NCBI GenBank assembly: GCA_035528035.1
Contig: DATKZI010000032.1
Span: forward strand, 1 to 64,000
Origin: JABLTI01 sp035528035
GTDB lineage: Archaea > Asgardarchaeota > Heimdallarchaeia > JABLTI01
DNA: 64,000 bases
Direction of reading: 5' to 3'
Under the pieces are notes generated by a model, which was not told where the DNA came from, did no database searches, and saw only the letters and a program-made list of their open reading frames with translations. The position numbers and the translations under genes are program-made. The number at the start of each line of letters is the position of its first letter. Within the stretch, counting starts at the first letter, position 1. Shown here piece after piece: positions 18,222 through 27,279 of this stretch.

Positions 18222-20912
18222 CTAATTGGTTATTTTCGTGAAAGATAATTGACTACAAATTTGATTATATGTTTGTAGTAATAAATATTGTAGGTTTGAT
18301 ATTCCACCATGTATTTTTTTACCCATCTTATTTATTGTTATTAAACCAGGTTCAATTGTTTGATATGCTCTTCTAAAGGCATCTGAAATTATTAGTTCTG
18401 TTAAACTATTAATTTGTTGGTTTTCAAACGTCAGATAGGAATATACTCGACCTATTATCACTGGTTTTTCTTCTTCTGAAATAATGAAAAACTTTGATAT
18501 TTCTTCTGAAATTATAGGAGGTTGAATTGGCGAGAAACTGGACAAATAATTTTTCTCATCGTCTGGTTTTGATAGATGTATTGTTGTGAAAAGTCTCAAT
18601 GGTTTATTTAGGAGTAATCTATCACCTATTAAATTATATAATTCGTCTTTGAAATAATAACAAGATTTCATAAATTGATACCTCTCAATATCACTATTGG
18701 GCAAGCTTTCTAATCTCTTATTAATTTCATCATTAACTCCTGATCGTAAAAATCTTGTAATGATATTTTCATGAATCGGGAGATTTTCTATGTCAGTAAT
18801 TTCCAAACCCAAACGAAAAACTGTATCAATTACTTGATCAAAATCAAGATTCCATTTTCTAAAGTTAGTAAATATATCCCGAACTTCTTTGCTATATTCT
18901 GAATCCTTTTGAGGTAGTGGAACCGTTAAAAGTTGCATTGAAGTGATGTTTGTTGTTAATCCTTTAAAATTAACAGATGTTGCTTCTGAAATTAAATCTA
19001 ATTCTTTTTCCGAGAGGTTTTTGTTAGCATTCTTTAATTCATCAATTAATTTTCTAGTATATGGTACACTGATATCTTGTATTCTCCCAAGGAATCCTGA
19101 TACAAGGTATGCTTTCTTATTTTCACTAGTAATTCTGCCTTCCACTGCATCTGTTTCAATTTGAGTTACAATATTAATTATACGTTCAGATGTCTTTCTA
19201 AATTGTTCATTCACATGTTCTACATCTATCGTTAATTTTCTTTCGGGGGTATATTCAATATTCGAATCAGGATCGAAAATTTTCAACTTTGCCTCAATAT
19301 CATCAATAATCCTACTGAGCTGACCAATTAACCATGTTCTTGGACTAGAAAATGCTTGTATTATATCGAAAATTAATCCCATTTCAATTGTTAAGGATTC
19401 TGAAATATTGTAAAAAAACATTCCATCATTTGATATAACGGGAAGATTTTTCTTATCAATTGAAATGTTACCATATAGATAATCATGAATCCAGCTATAA
19501 ATTCTACTTATGGCTCGTATTAAAGACTGGTTTTTTGTGATATTACTTTCTGGAGTTGCTGAAGGTAAATTGATATTTATTTTTTTAATTTCCTGATTTT
19601 CGGTAGTGATTACCTCTTTATCTTCAATAGGAGATTTCATGTATGTTGGTATACTGGGAGCGGTATTAGCTTTTCCTTTGGAAGATTTTTTAGGTGATAG
19701 GATTTCCTTTTGAGATTTCAAATCATCAAGATTTAGTGGTTTAGAAAGAGCTGTATTGATTATGTTCACAAATTGATTGAGATAACTTTTTGGGACGATT
19801 GTTGATTTAATATCAATAATGGCAGATAAGAATTCTTTTGCTAAATCAAAATCAATTAATAATTTAACAAATTGCTTCAAGTAAGTTTGTTCAAATGGAT
19901 GATCACCTAATTCTAATAGAAAATATTTAACAAATTGCCAACCAATTAATTTTTCATTGCCATGTTTCAATTGTGAAATATTCTGTGAAATACTTCGTAA
20001 ACTAATTCCAGAAGGACCTCGAATTGGTAAAAGATTGCAAACAAAATTCTCGAAAACTTTTGGTAATTCATTTTCATAAAAAATTTCTATGCGTTTTATG
20101 ATATCATCAGAATAGAGTATTAAAGGCATTAAACCTGCCTTTAGAATATAATTGAACAAAGAAGCTGAAACTTGATTTTTAAATTCTAATGTTTTTAGAT
20201 CATTAGTAAATTTCTCTTTAATTACTTGGACATAATTCCAATATTCTTTTTTCCCAAAGAAATTGATAAAATCAAATGTTGGAAAATAGTCCGGGTAATA
20301 TTGTTGTTCGATCCATTGAGAAAATTCACGTATTTGATATTCCAATAAAGAATCATTAAAGGTTAAAATAGTAAATTTATCTTTTTCTTGTATGAAATTT
20401 GTATTTTCGTAAAACAGAGATTTCTTTGATCTTTTGCGATAATCGTTAATGGCATCAGCTAAAATTTGAATAGTTTCTTGATAAGAAGGAATATAACCTT
20501 CAATATTTCCTTTTATTAATTTCTTCGCTAAATGACTTCTTTGACAGATTATAACCATAATAGAATAACATAATTCGCTTAAAGCTAACTCTTGTTCTCT
20601 AGATAATTCACCCTCTCGAACAATTATAGCAACACGCATTTGAGCACCATGTTTAATTTCAGGACCTATTAAACCTAAAATATCATTCATTTGTGTTAAA
20701 TGGCGAATGTATACATGAGCATTATAGAGCTCCGAATGTCGAAGTTCTCCTTGTTTTAATAATTCCTGAAACATATTTGACATGCCTGTAAGGGCGCCAC
20801 TTAGTAATGTTGCATCAGAATCATCACCTTGAAAAACCCCTGCAGTAATAAAAGGAACGGACCCAGTCATAACTACTAAATCGATTTTTTTAGCGATTAT
20901 TTCTGTGCCCAT
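18222..20912 (-). CDS. Large hypothetical protein with N-terminal longin/roadblock-like domain
   Basis: About 896 residues from the ATG at 20912, which follows an AGGTG site by 6 nt; a GTG three codons earlier overlaps that site. The first 150 residues (DLVVMTGSVPFITAG, LLSGALTGMSNMFQELL, then MRVAIIVREGELSREQELAL) read like the longin/roadblock-like modules common in Asgard genomes. The remainder is long, helical and without membrane segments. A Lys/Ser/Pro/Glu-rich linker near 395-450 divides it into two halves. In eukaryotes and Myxococcus such domains partner small GTPases. Function unknown; the domain call is by eye only. Confidence 0.68.
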   Translation of the reverse strand: MGTEIIAKKIDLVVMTGSVPFITAGVFQGDDSDATLLSGALTGMSNMFQELLKQGELRHSELYNAHVYIRHLTQMNDILGLIGPEIKHGAQMRVAIIVREGELSREQELALSELCYSIMVIICQRSHLAKKLIKGNIEGYIPSYQETIQILADAINDYRKRSKKSLFYENTNFIQEKDKFTILTFNDSLLEYQIREFSQWIEQQYYPDYFPTFDFINFFGKKEYWNYVQVIKEKFTNDLKTLEFKNQVSASLFNYILKAGLMPLILYSDDIIKRIEIFYENELPKVFENFVCNLLPIRGPSGISLRSISQNISQLKHGNEKLIGWQFVKYFLLELGDHPFEQTYLKQFVKLLIDFDLAKEFLSAIIDIKSTIVPKSYLNQFVNIINTALSKPLNLDDLKSQKEILSPKKSSKGKANTAPSIPTYMKSPIEDKEVITTENQEIKKININLPSATPESNITKNQSLIRAISRIYSWIHDYLYGNISIDKKNLPVISNDGMFFYNISESLTIEMGLIFDIIQAFSSPRTWLIGQLSRIIDDIEAKLKIFDPDSNIEYTPERKLTIDVEHVNEQFRKTSERIINIVTQIETDAVEGRITSENKKAYLVSGFLGRIQDISVPYTRKLIDELKNANKNLSEKELDLISEATSVNFKGLTTNITSMQLLTVPLPQKDSEYSKEVRDIFTNFRKWNLDFDQVIDTVFRLGLEITDIENLPIHENIITRFLRSGVNDEINKRLESLPNSDIERYQFMKSCYYFKDELYNLIGDRLLLNKPLRLFTTIHLSKPDDEKNYLSSFSPIQPPIISEEISKFFIISEEEKPVIIGRVYSYLTFENQQINSLTELIISDAFRRAYQTIEPGLITINKMGKKIHGGISNLQYLLLQTYNQICSQLSFTKITN

Positions 20913-21116
20913 ATATTTCACCTAATATAATTATATTAACAACAAATACTTTTTAGATAGCTAAAAAAATCTTTCCTTGATATCTTGGAAAAAAATAAAC
21001 TGTGAATCAATTATTTTTTTCACGGGGTTTTTATAAGTAAAAACACATTTGATTAAATTTCAAAATCACTAAATGAAAATAAAAATAGAAAAAAAAGTAT
21101 AGAAAAACATCAAAAA

Positions 21117-21848
21117 CTAGATTTGATGCATCCATAACAAACTTCTATAAACACCGATAATTCTATCTTTAAGCTCTTGGGCTGCTTTTGCTTCATTAAA
21201 TTTCTCTAAACCTTTGAGGACTTTTCGACAATAATCACATTCTTCACCATTAATGACTCTTTTTTCATCGATTTCTAAAAAGACTTCTGATTCATAATAG
21301 TCCTTTAAGTTTGGAGCAATACCAATGATATCATAATCTCGAGGATCAACAAAAGTCTCAGTATACCAGCTTATTCGTAAATCCTTTTTGTGAACAAAAA
21401 GTTTTAGCGTGGCAATAGCTATTTCCATGAGGGCTAAATCACCTACAACTATAACAGTTTTACCTGTCATAATGGGTTTCATAACATATTCTAAGTTCCC
21501 ACCAAATGTTTTGAGCATTAAGGTGATGCTAGCTCTTGCTTCTGGTCTTGGTGTCCCAGCAGCTGCTGATGCTGTACTGGATGCTGATGCTTGATATGTT
21601 GTTTCAGCAGCTGATCTCGCAGCAACTTCTTCTCTGCTTGTTCTTGCAATGGTTGATGCTCGATGCTGTCGTAATGCAAGATTTTTATCAAGAAGAAGAG
21701 TAATAACATGATCATCATGTAGAAAAGATACTTGCCATAACCCACCGACTTGTGTCTTCAAATCATCTACATAAATTGGTATAGTTATATCCTTATCACA
21801 GCCTTTACATGTGAGAGATACTTCTTTTAATGGTACCCTAGCGGACAA
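21117..21848 (-). CDS. Hypothetical protein with Cys pairs and Ala/Ser-rich linker
   Basis: 243 residues. An N-terminal beta-rich domain (LTCKGCDKDITIPIYVDD) carries a CxxC. A low-complexity stretch of Ala, Ser, Thr, Arg and Glu fills residues 68-108. An alpha/beta domain follows (MTGKTVIVVGDLALMEIAIATLK), with YDIIGIAPNLKDYYESE and a second CDYC near residue 203. The second half looks like a receiver- or Rossmann-like sensor domain. The start is TTG at 21848, 10 nt after a GGAG. No family recognised. Another 204-bp gene-free stretch separates it from the 20912 gene. Confidence 0.65.
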   Translation of the reverse strand: MSARVPLKEVSLTCKGCDKDITIPIYVDDLKTQVGGLWQVSFLHDDHVITLLLDKNLALRQHRASTIARTSREEVAARSAAETTYQASASSTASAAAGTPRPEARASITLMLKTFGGNLEYVMKPIMTGKTVIVVGDLALMEIAIATLKLFVHKKDLRISWYTETFVDPRDYDIIGIAPNLKDYYESEVFLEIDEKRVINGEECDYCRKVLKGLEKFNEAKAAQELKDRIIGVYRSLLWMHQI

Positions 21849-22060
21849 AATTTAACAACTCCGACTAATTTAGCTACAAATATACTTTTTGATTTTCTTA
21901 GTAAGTACTAAATATATTTCCTTTAAAGATTTGTGGAAAAATTATCCGCATTTAAAGGATAATTAAATTACTTTCTTTACTGGAATTATATATGTAATAC
22001 TTTCTATTATCCATATAATACTATTCCTTTTTCTGTTAATAAAAGGTTTTTTTACGGCAA

Positions 22061-23764
22061 TTAAATCAAAAAAGCTATTAGTATAAAGATTATTCCAAAA
22101 TAGAATGATACAGTCATAGCTAATGGAAGCAATCTTTTACTTCGAAGTACTATTCTTGGAAGATCTTTAAACTTGTATGGAAATTTCCTCACTTCCCGTA
22201 AAGAGAAAAAGGGAATAGATGTTGCAACTCTACCTATAAATCCTACAGCTAATGCTATTGTAATAGCACGATATTGAGAATATCCTGGAGAAAATCCAAA
22301 AAAGGAAATATTTCCCATAAGGAAATCCATTAAATAACCACCAAACAATGACCCAAGGAATAATATTATTCCATAAAACATATTGTAAAAACCAACATAC
22401 ATGCTTCTTTCTTTTTCAGGAGTAACATCAATCAAATAAGCTTCTAATACAGCAGAATTCAAGCCAAGTGGTATACAAATAACTGCGTGAAGAATTATAA
22501 TGTGCCAAACTTGAGTTGCAAACATATAACTAAAAGGCATAGCAGCTAAAATTAATCGATTCATAATCATTTGTGGTTTTCGACCTATAAGGTCAGATAC
22601 ACGACCAGCATAACGTATAGTAGTTAAAGTCGCTGTGCTCATTACTACCGAAAAAATAGCTATCTGTAAAAAATCAGCTCCAATATCTGATCTTTGTCTT
22701 ATAGGAAATAATGGCCAACACATTGACATAAAAAAGGATTGAATTCCAAAGACAATGGTAAATTTCATGAAATTCTTATTTCTAAGCATTAAGAGGATTC
22801 TATTGGATGAAGTGGGAATTTCGTGTGTAGTTTTTGATTTTGTTTTAATTTTTTTATCTACTAAAATCTCTGAAGAAACACAAACTGTTTTACTTCCTGA
22901 ATTAGTAATTTGTTGAGGGTCCTTATCACTAGCTAGCACACCTTTGATTACACAAGGTTCTATCACAGTTTTCAGTTTTTTATTTGCTTTCTTTTGATCT
23001 TTCTCATGTAATAAAGCATTTAATTTTTGAGCTCGTTCTTTAGCTTTTTTCTCTTTAAAAGTGAAAATAACAACAGCTGAGGCTAAACCAGCTATTAACC
23101 CTATTAAAATCGGAAAGAAGTAACTCCTTGGAAAAACCCTGGAACCCAATGAGAATTCTCCGACAATATAATTGAATAATACTCCTCCTAGAATTGTTGA
23201 GAGAATATATGGTAATTGTGAAAACCAATTAAGGTTAGCAATAATTTTCCCCCGAACTTTAGCAGGAGTAATCTCTCCTAGTAATGCCATCCAAGCAGGA
23301 GCACCCATTGAAACAACAAGAGAGATGATTCCAGCGATAACTATGATCATGGTTACATTATTTACAAATAAAAGTAAAACCCAAATGCTAGAATAGAGAA
23401 TATTTGATAATGCAACGAAAATTGAGCGTCGTTGAACACGATCAGATAAAAAGCCAAACAATGGTTGAACAAAATTACCTAATAAATTTGTAACTGCTCG
23501 TAACCAACCCATTTGACCACCAGTAGCTCCTAAATCAACAGCAATGGTAGTTAGAAAAGGATCAACCATTCCATAACTAAAAGTCGCTAAAGCAGATCTT
23601 CCATAAATTTTCTCTCGATCTGGTATTTTTATTAATTCATCATCAGATAAATCAACTTTGCCAGGAGGTATCTTTTTTATTTCATCAGTTAATGGAAGAA
23701 GAGGAACTGCAGTTATAGGAGCAATAGTTTGTTTTTCAGCTCCCGAAGGTTCATTATCTGGCAA
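22061..23764 (-). CDS. Major facilitator superfamily transporter
   Basis: 567 residues, 12 membrane helices, with MFS loop 2-3 signature FGFLSDRVQRRSIFV near 112-126 and its repeat RVSDLIGRKPQM in the second half. The N-terminal 60 residues are a long polar cytoplasmic tail. The central loop (about 225-320) is large, Lys-rich and includes two Cys. Similar to multidrug-efflux or sugar-type MFS proteins, but the substrate cannot be told from sequence. Monocistronic, with 180-210 bp of non-coding DNA on each side. Confidence 0.85.
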   Translation of the reverse strand: MPDNEPSGAEKQTIAPITAVPLLPLTDEIKKIPPGKVDLSDDELIKIPDREKIYGRSALATFSYGMVDPFLTTIAVDLGATGGQMGWLRAVTNLLGNFVQPLFGFLSDRVQRRSIFVALSNILYSSIWVLLLFVNNVTMIIVIAGIISLVVSMGAPAWMALLGEITPAKVRGKIIANLNWFSQLPYILSTILGGVLFNYIVGEFSLGSRVFPRSYFFPILIGLIAGLASAVVIFTFKEKKAKERAQKLNALLHEKDQKKANKKLKTVIEPCVIKGVLASDKDPQQITNSGSKTVCVSSEILVDKKIKTKSKTTHEIPTSSNRILLMLRNKNFMKFTIVFGIQSFFMSMCWPLFPIRQRSDIGADFLQIAIFSVVMSTATLTTIRYAGRVSDLIGRKPQMIMNRLILAAMPFSYMFATQVWHIIILHAVICIPLGLNSAVLEAYLIDVTPEKERSMYVGFYNMFYGIILFLGSLFGGYLMDFLMGNISFFGFSPGYSQYRAITIALAVGFIGRVATSIPFFSLREVRKFPYKFKDLPRIVLRSKRLLPLAMTVSFYFGIIFILIAFLI

Positions 23765-23910
23765 AATTAAACACCTATTGATTTAATGCTACTTTAACTT
23801 TTTAGTCTCAGATAGAGTTTTGTTCTAAAAACTTTCTGATTTATATTATCTTAGACATCGATTAATGAAAATTAAAAACTGGTAAAATACAAAATTATTT
23901 CTTCTAAAAT

Positions 23911-23940
23911 AAAAAAAAGAAGAAGAGATAAATCTCTTCG
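23911..23940 (-). terminator. Terminator of the 116-aa membrane protein gene
   Basis: GAAGAGAT (23922-23929) and ATCTCTTC (23931-23938) form a stem just after the stop at 23951. Reading the minus strand, a T-rich run (eight T at 23911-23918) follows. Confidence 0.55.
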
Positions 23941-23950
23941 ATTTTTTCAA

Positions 23951-24301
23951 TTATTCAATAAATCTGGCAACTAATACGAGGATACCACCAAGGATAACGA
24001 TATAACCGCCAATACCAAACATGAGTACACCAAGTATAATGATTATAATTGCCCAAATGATTTTATCGAAATCAAAGAATTTCAAAAAAGTCTTTAGACC
24101 TATTAGAAGTGCTAACGCACTTGCTGCGAGGGCAACTATAGGACCAACGATTCCAGTTAAGAAAATTCCTAGAAAACCAGGTCCGCCTAAATACCAACTT
24201 TGGAAAAAAGCCTTTCCAAGAAAGTTGAGTATTCCAAAAACTACGCCAACTATTCCTCCAACTAATGTTGCGAGGAAGCCAATCTTATCTAATTTAACCA
24301 T
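23951..24301 (-). CDS. Small four-helix membrane protein
   Basis: 116 residues, almost entirely hydrophobic, with four Gly-rich membrane helices (ATLVGGIVGVVFGIL, GIFLTGIVGPIVALAASALALLIG, then two near the C-terminus). No charged residue lies within the helices. An AAGGA ribosome site precedes the ATG by about 12 nt. A palindrome sits 42 bp upstream. No family recognised; it may be a DUF-type membrane scaffold. Confidence 0.7.
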   Translation of the reverse strand: MVKLDKIGFLATLVGGIVGVVFGILNFLGKAFFQSWYLGGPGFLGIFLTGIVGPIVALAASALALLIGLKTFLKFFDFDKIIWAIIIIILGVLMFGIGGYIVILGGILVLVARFIE

Positions 24302-24342
24302 TGTTGTAATAACTTCCTTATAGTTAGTAATTGATGGAAATT

Positions 24343-24359
24343 ATCCACATTGTGTGGAT
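24343..24359. promoter_or_regulatory. Palindrome in the promoter region of the 24301 gene
   Basis: ATCCACA TTG TGTGGAT, a perfect 7-bp inverted repeat centred 50 bp before the start codon. A weak TATA-like stretch on the minus strand lies about 15 bp further upstream, so the palindrome falls near the expected transcription start and could be an operator. The rest of the 24302-24659 gap shows nothing else I can name. Confidence 0.4.
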
Positions 24360-24621
24360 TGAAGTATAAACCAAATTATCAAATAAAAGGATTATGCACT
24401 TTAACAGTAAAAGAGTAAAATCATAGTTTGAAATTAAATTTTTATCGTTTTTAGGGAAATCTTCACATGAAATTTCCTAATGTAAAAATCACCATTATTA
24501 GTTTAATATCAAAGATTTTTAGAGAAAAGTAGAATTATTATTACTTAAGATGAAGGTAGTATTAATATACTAAAAGTAAAAAGCTATTGAATATACCCCA
24601 AAGACATAACAACCAAAAAGA

Positions 24622-24631
24622 TTTTAAAATA
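24622..24631 (+). promoter_or_regulatory. TATA box of the tRNA-Asn gene
   Basis: A TTTTAAAATA box lies about 30 bp before the first tRNA base, the usual archaeal spacing. Confidence 0.4.
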
Positions 24632-24659
24632 AAATATGACGCAAATATAACGTAACGCT

Positions 24660-24734
24660 GCCGCGTTAGCTCAGCGGTAGAGCTCTCGGCTGTTAACCGG
24701 GTGGCCACAGGTTCAAATCCTGTACGCGGCGCCA
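24660..24734 (+). tRNA. tRNA-Asn (GTT)
   Basis: Complete cloverleaf: acceptor GCCGCGT pairs with ACGCGGC; D-arm GCTC...GAGC; anticodon stem CTCGG/CCGGG with loop CTGTTAA giving anticodon GTT; variable loop TGGCC; T-arm ACAGG-TTCAAAT-CCTGT. Discriminator G is followed by a genome-encoded CCA. No intron. The 3' end lies 9 bp from the end of the leftward 85-aa gene. Confidence 0.97.
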
Positions 24735-24742
24735 ATTGTTTT

Positions 24743-25000
24743 CTAAAATTCTTCGTCGATTTCATGTAAGATTTCTAATGCTTTCTCAAGTTTATTGTTA
24801 ATATAAAAACTCATATCACCATAATCCTCATCATGTAAAATTCTTGAAACATCTATAAAAGCTTCTTCTAATGCTTCATGAGCCATTTTCATTAATTCTT
24901 CTTTCTCCTCTTCCTCTTCAATCGCAGCGAATTTTGCTCCCACAAATAAAGAACCATTTCCTACTGCTTTTACAAAAAAGAAATTAAAATACTCAGGCAT
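24743..25000 (-). CDS. Small acidic hypothetical protein, 85 aa
   Basis: 85 residues beginning with a short beta-like segment (YFNFFFVKAVGNGSLFVGAKFAA) followed by a Glu-rich helix (IEEEEEKEELMKMAHEALEEAF) and a second acidic helix. No Cys or membrane segment. It ends next to the tRNA gene, which stands in the opposite direction. Codon pattern looks like its neighbours. Unknown function. Confidence 0.65.
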   Translation of the reverse strand: MPEYFNFFFVKAVGNGSLFVGAKFAAIEEEEEKEELMKMAHEALEEAFIDVSRILHDEDYGDMSFYINNKLEKALEILHEIDEEF

Positions 25001-25163
25001 TTTACTTTTCCTCGTACATTTCAGTATTATTTTTCTTTAAAATTTCTTTCCTTTAAGGTGCTTTTTTTAATATTCATATGAAGCGATATTCTTATAATAA
25101 ATCTCTTTTCTTTATCTTTTATACCTTTGACCTTCATAGATTTACAAGTAGGGATATTACCAA

Positions 25164-26219
25164 ATGGCTATCATTGTTGACGAGAATAAAACTGTTAGAG
25201 ATTATAACTCCAGGGAAGAAGAAATCCTTGAAACACTTAAATTAGTTGAAGGTTCTAATCTCTGGGATATTACCTTTCGAAGAATGAAGAGAGATAAATT
25301 AGGTATGTTTGGTTTTGGTGTTGTAATCTTTCTGTCAATTATTGCTATTGTCGCCTTTTTAATCATACAGTATGACAAATGGTTTGGTTTGGCAAATCCT
25401 ACTAATGATCCTTGGGACATGCATAATTATTATATTGAAATTTGGATTCCTGGTACAGAAAAATATCTTAGATTAATTGCTCATCCAAGACATATTATTG
25501 CAGGAGATGAAACACTTCCTCCCTCTTGGAAATATCCTTTTGGTACTGATGCTATGGGACATGATATTTTTTCTAGAATGATTTTTGGTACTCCTTTATC
25601 TCTTGCTTTAGGATTATCAGGACAATTCTTTACAACAATAATCGGTACGGCTGTAGGAGCTATATCAGGTTATTATGGTGGTTTATTTGATGATATAATC
25701 CAACGTATAAATGAGGTAATTATTGGCCTGCCTGATTTTATTTTGTTTATCTTTGCAGTTGCCCTTTTCCGGGAAGTATCCCAAACAATTGAAGGGGGAT
25801 ACTATATAGTTGTGCTGACGATATTATCTCTGATTAGCTGGGGTGGTACAAGTCTAATTGTTCGAAGTACTGTTTTGAGTCTGAAAGCTCGAGAATTTAT
25901 AGAAGCTGAACGAGCTCTCGGTGCTAGCCCCCGCCGAATCATCTTCAAACACATTATACCAAATGCATTATCACCAATTATTATTATTACAACATTGGGT
26001 ATTGCTGGTACTATAATGAGCATTACTGGATTAGCTTTCTTTGGATTTGGTGATCCAACAGCTGTTTCTTGGGGTGATGACCTAGCAACCTATAGAGATC
26101 AATTAATGACCCATTGGTGGATGCCCACATGGCCTGCAACGATGATTTTTATTACTATGTTGGGATTCAATCTCATGGGCGATGCTTTGCGAGATGCATT
26201 AGATCCAAAATTAAAATAA
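25164..26219 (+). CDS. ABC transporter permease, DppC/OppC-like
   Basis: 351 residues. A cytoplasmic N-terminus and first helix (GFGVVIFLSIIAIVAFLII), an external loop of about 90 residues, then five helices. The FGTDAMGHDIFSRMIFGT motif and the EAA loop EAERALGASPRRIIFKHIIPNAL, which docks the ATPase, are typical of the dipeptide/oligopeptide permease C component. None of the partners (DppB, DppA, DppD, DppF) is nearby, so the gene stands alone or works with subunits encoded elsewhere. A short hairpin follows its stop. Confidence 0.9.
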   Translation: MAIIVDENKTVRDYNSREEEILETLKLVEGSNLWDITFRRMKRDKLGMFGFGVVIFLSIIAIVAFLIIQYDKWFGLANPTNDPWDMHNYYIEIWIPGTEKYLRLIAHPRHIIAGDETLPPSWKYPFGTDAMGHDIFSRMIFGTPLSLALGLSGQFFTTIIGTAVGAISGYYGGLFDDIIQRINEVIIGLPDFILFIFAVALFREVSQTIEGGYYIVVLTILSLISWGGTSLIVRSTVLSLKAREFIEAERALGASPRRIIFKHIIPNALSPIIIITTLGIAGTIMSITGLAFFGFGDPTAVSWGDDLATYRDQLMTHWWMPTWPATMIFITMLGFNLMGDALRDALDPKLK

Positions 26220-26243
26220 AGAAGAGAATTATTTTTCTTCTTT
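26218..26243. terminator. Bidirectional hairpin between convergent genes
   Basis: AAAGAAGA (26218-26225) pairs with TCTTCTTT (26236-26243), with a T-run on the plus strand. It lies between the ends of the permease gene and comB. Confidence 0.45.
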
Positions 26244-26246
26244 CAT

Positions 26247-27032
26247 TTATTCTTTTGAGAATTTTACTACCCGAGTGTTATTTGTTAAAGTAATAATATC
26301 ATTTCTAGAAATCGGCACTATATTAATGAAATTTAATCGGCTGCAAAATTCTATATCATCAATGTAATTTAAATCAATCAATTTTTTACCATGAGCAGTT
26401 TGATACAATAGATCGTAAAGCGTAGTAGTTTTTAGTAATTCCTCTAAATAAGCTATTTCTTCAGTAACTTCTTGAGCTAGAGTAACACCTATATTCTGGA
26501 ATTCATTTGCTATAATTAATCCACCCAATTGATCTTCTGTAATAGTATTGTTTTGAATATTACCTTCTGAAAATGCTGGAATGATTACTACTTTAAGTTG
26601 TCTCTCATCTTCTTGAGCTATGTCAATTACTTTTTGTGCGATAACTTTAGCATTAACTATTGAACCAATTAGGATATATTTTGCTCCTATTGATTCCACT
26701 ACCCTCCTTGCTCCAGTAGAGGAAGTAAATGCTGTTGCTGGTTTTGCAAAATTAATTTTAGAACTAACTTCAACAGGGCTATTGCCAAAATCAAATCCTT
26801 CTAACATCAAGCACCCTCGTTCACCCATAAGGAGAGTGTCAAATTCAACTTTTACTTGGCGTGTATCTTCAACCTCCTTTGCAACATAGAAGGTGTTTAA
26901 ACCTTGCCGCATAGCAGTAGGTATTGTTGTGCTTGCTCGTAAAACATCTACGATTATTGCTACACCATTTGTTGTTTCTGAAGCTAATTTCGATCCTTCA
27001 TTATTTCCTAAAAGAACCACTTCAATTGACAT
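26247..27032 (-). CDS. comB: 2-phosphosulfolactate phosphatase family protein (ComB)
   Basis: 261 residues with the ComB signatures: VAIIVDVLRASTTIPTAM, LLMGERGCLMLEGFDFGNSPVEV, and AFTSSTGARRVV. ComB removes phosphate from 2-phosphosulfolactate in coenzyme M synthesis, but close relatives occur in many organisms without methanogenesis. No comA, comC or other coenzyme M gene is in the window, so its substrate here is open. It is convergent with the permease gene. Confidence 0.87.
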   Translation of the reverse strand: MSIEVVLLGNNEGSKLASETTNGVAIIVDVLRASTTIPTAMRQGLNTFYVAKEVEDTRQVKVEFDTLLMGERGCLMLEGFDFGNSPVEVSSKINFAKPATAFTSSTGARRVVESIGAKYILIGSIVNAKVIAQKVIDIAQEDERQLKVVIIPAFSEGNIQNNTITEDQLGGLIIANEFQNIGVTLAQEVTEEIAYLEELLKTTTLYDLLYQTAHGKKLIDLNYIDDIEFCSRLNFINIVPISRNDIITLTNNTRVVKFSKE

Positions 27033-27279
27033 AGTGACCAGAATTTTTTGTGTTTTTCCTCTTTTTAAGCACTAGTACTTATATTGGTATGAAAGAAAAA
27101 TAACCAAGAAATAGAAAAAATGAAAAAGGTTAATAAATTAGTATCTCAAAGATAGCAAATCGTATGAGCTTGTAGTCGAACACTCTGACTTTTTGAGTCA
27201 GATAATTATCTTAAATGAAATCAAATAAACTGATAATATACTTAAGGAATCAATCAGACTGTTACTAGGAGGATTAATT

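Noticed and set aside
24562..24765. 67-aa frame on the minus strand reading APRTGFEPVATRL
   Set aside because: It is the antisense translation of the tRNA-Asn gene; this peptide is a well-known false protein produced by tRNA genes.
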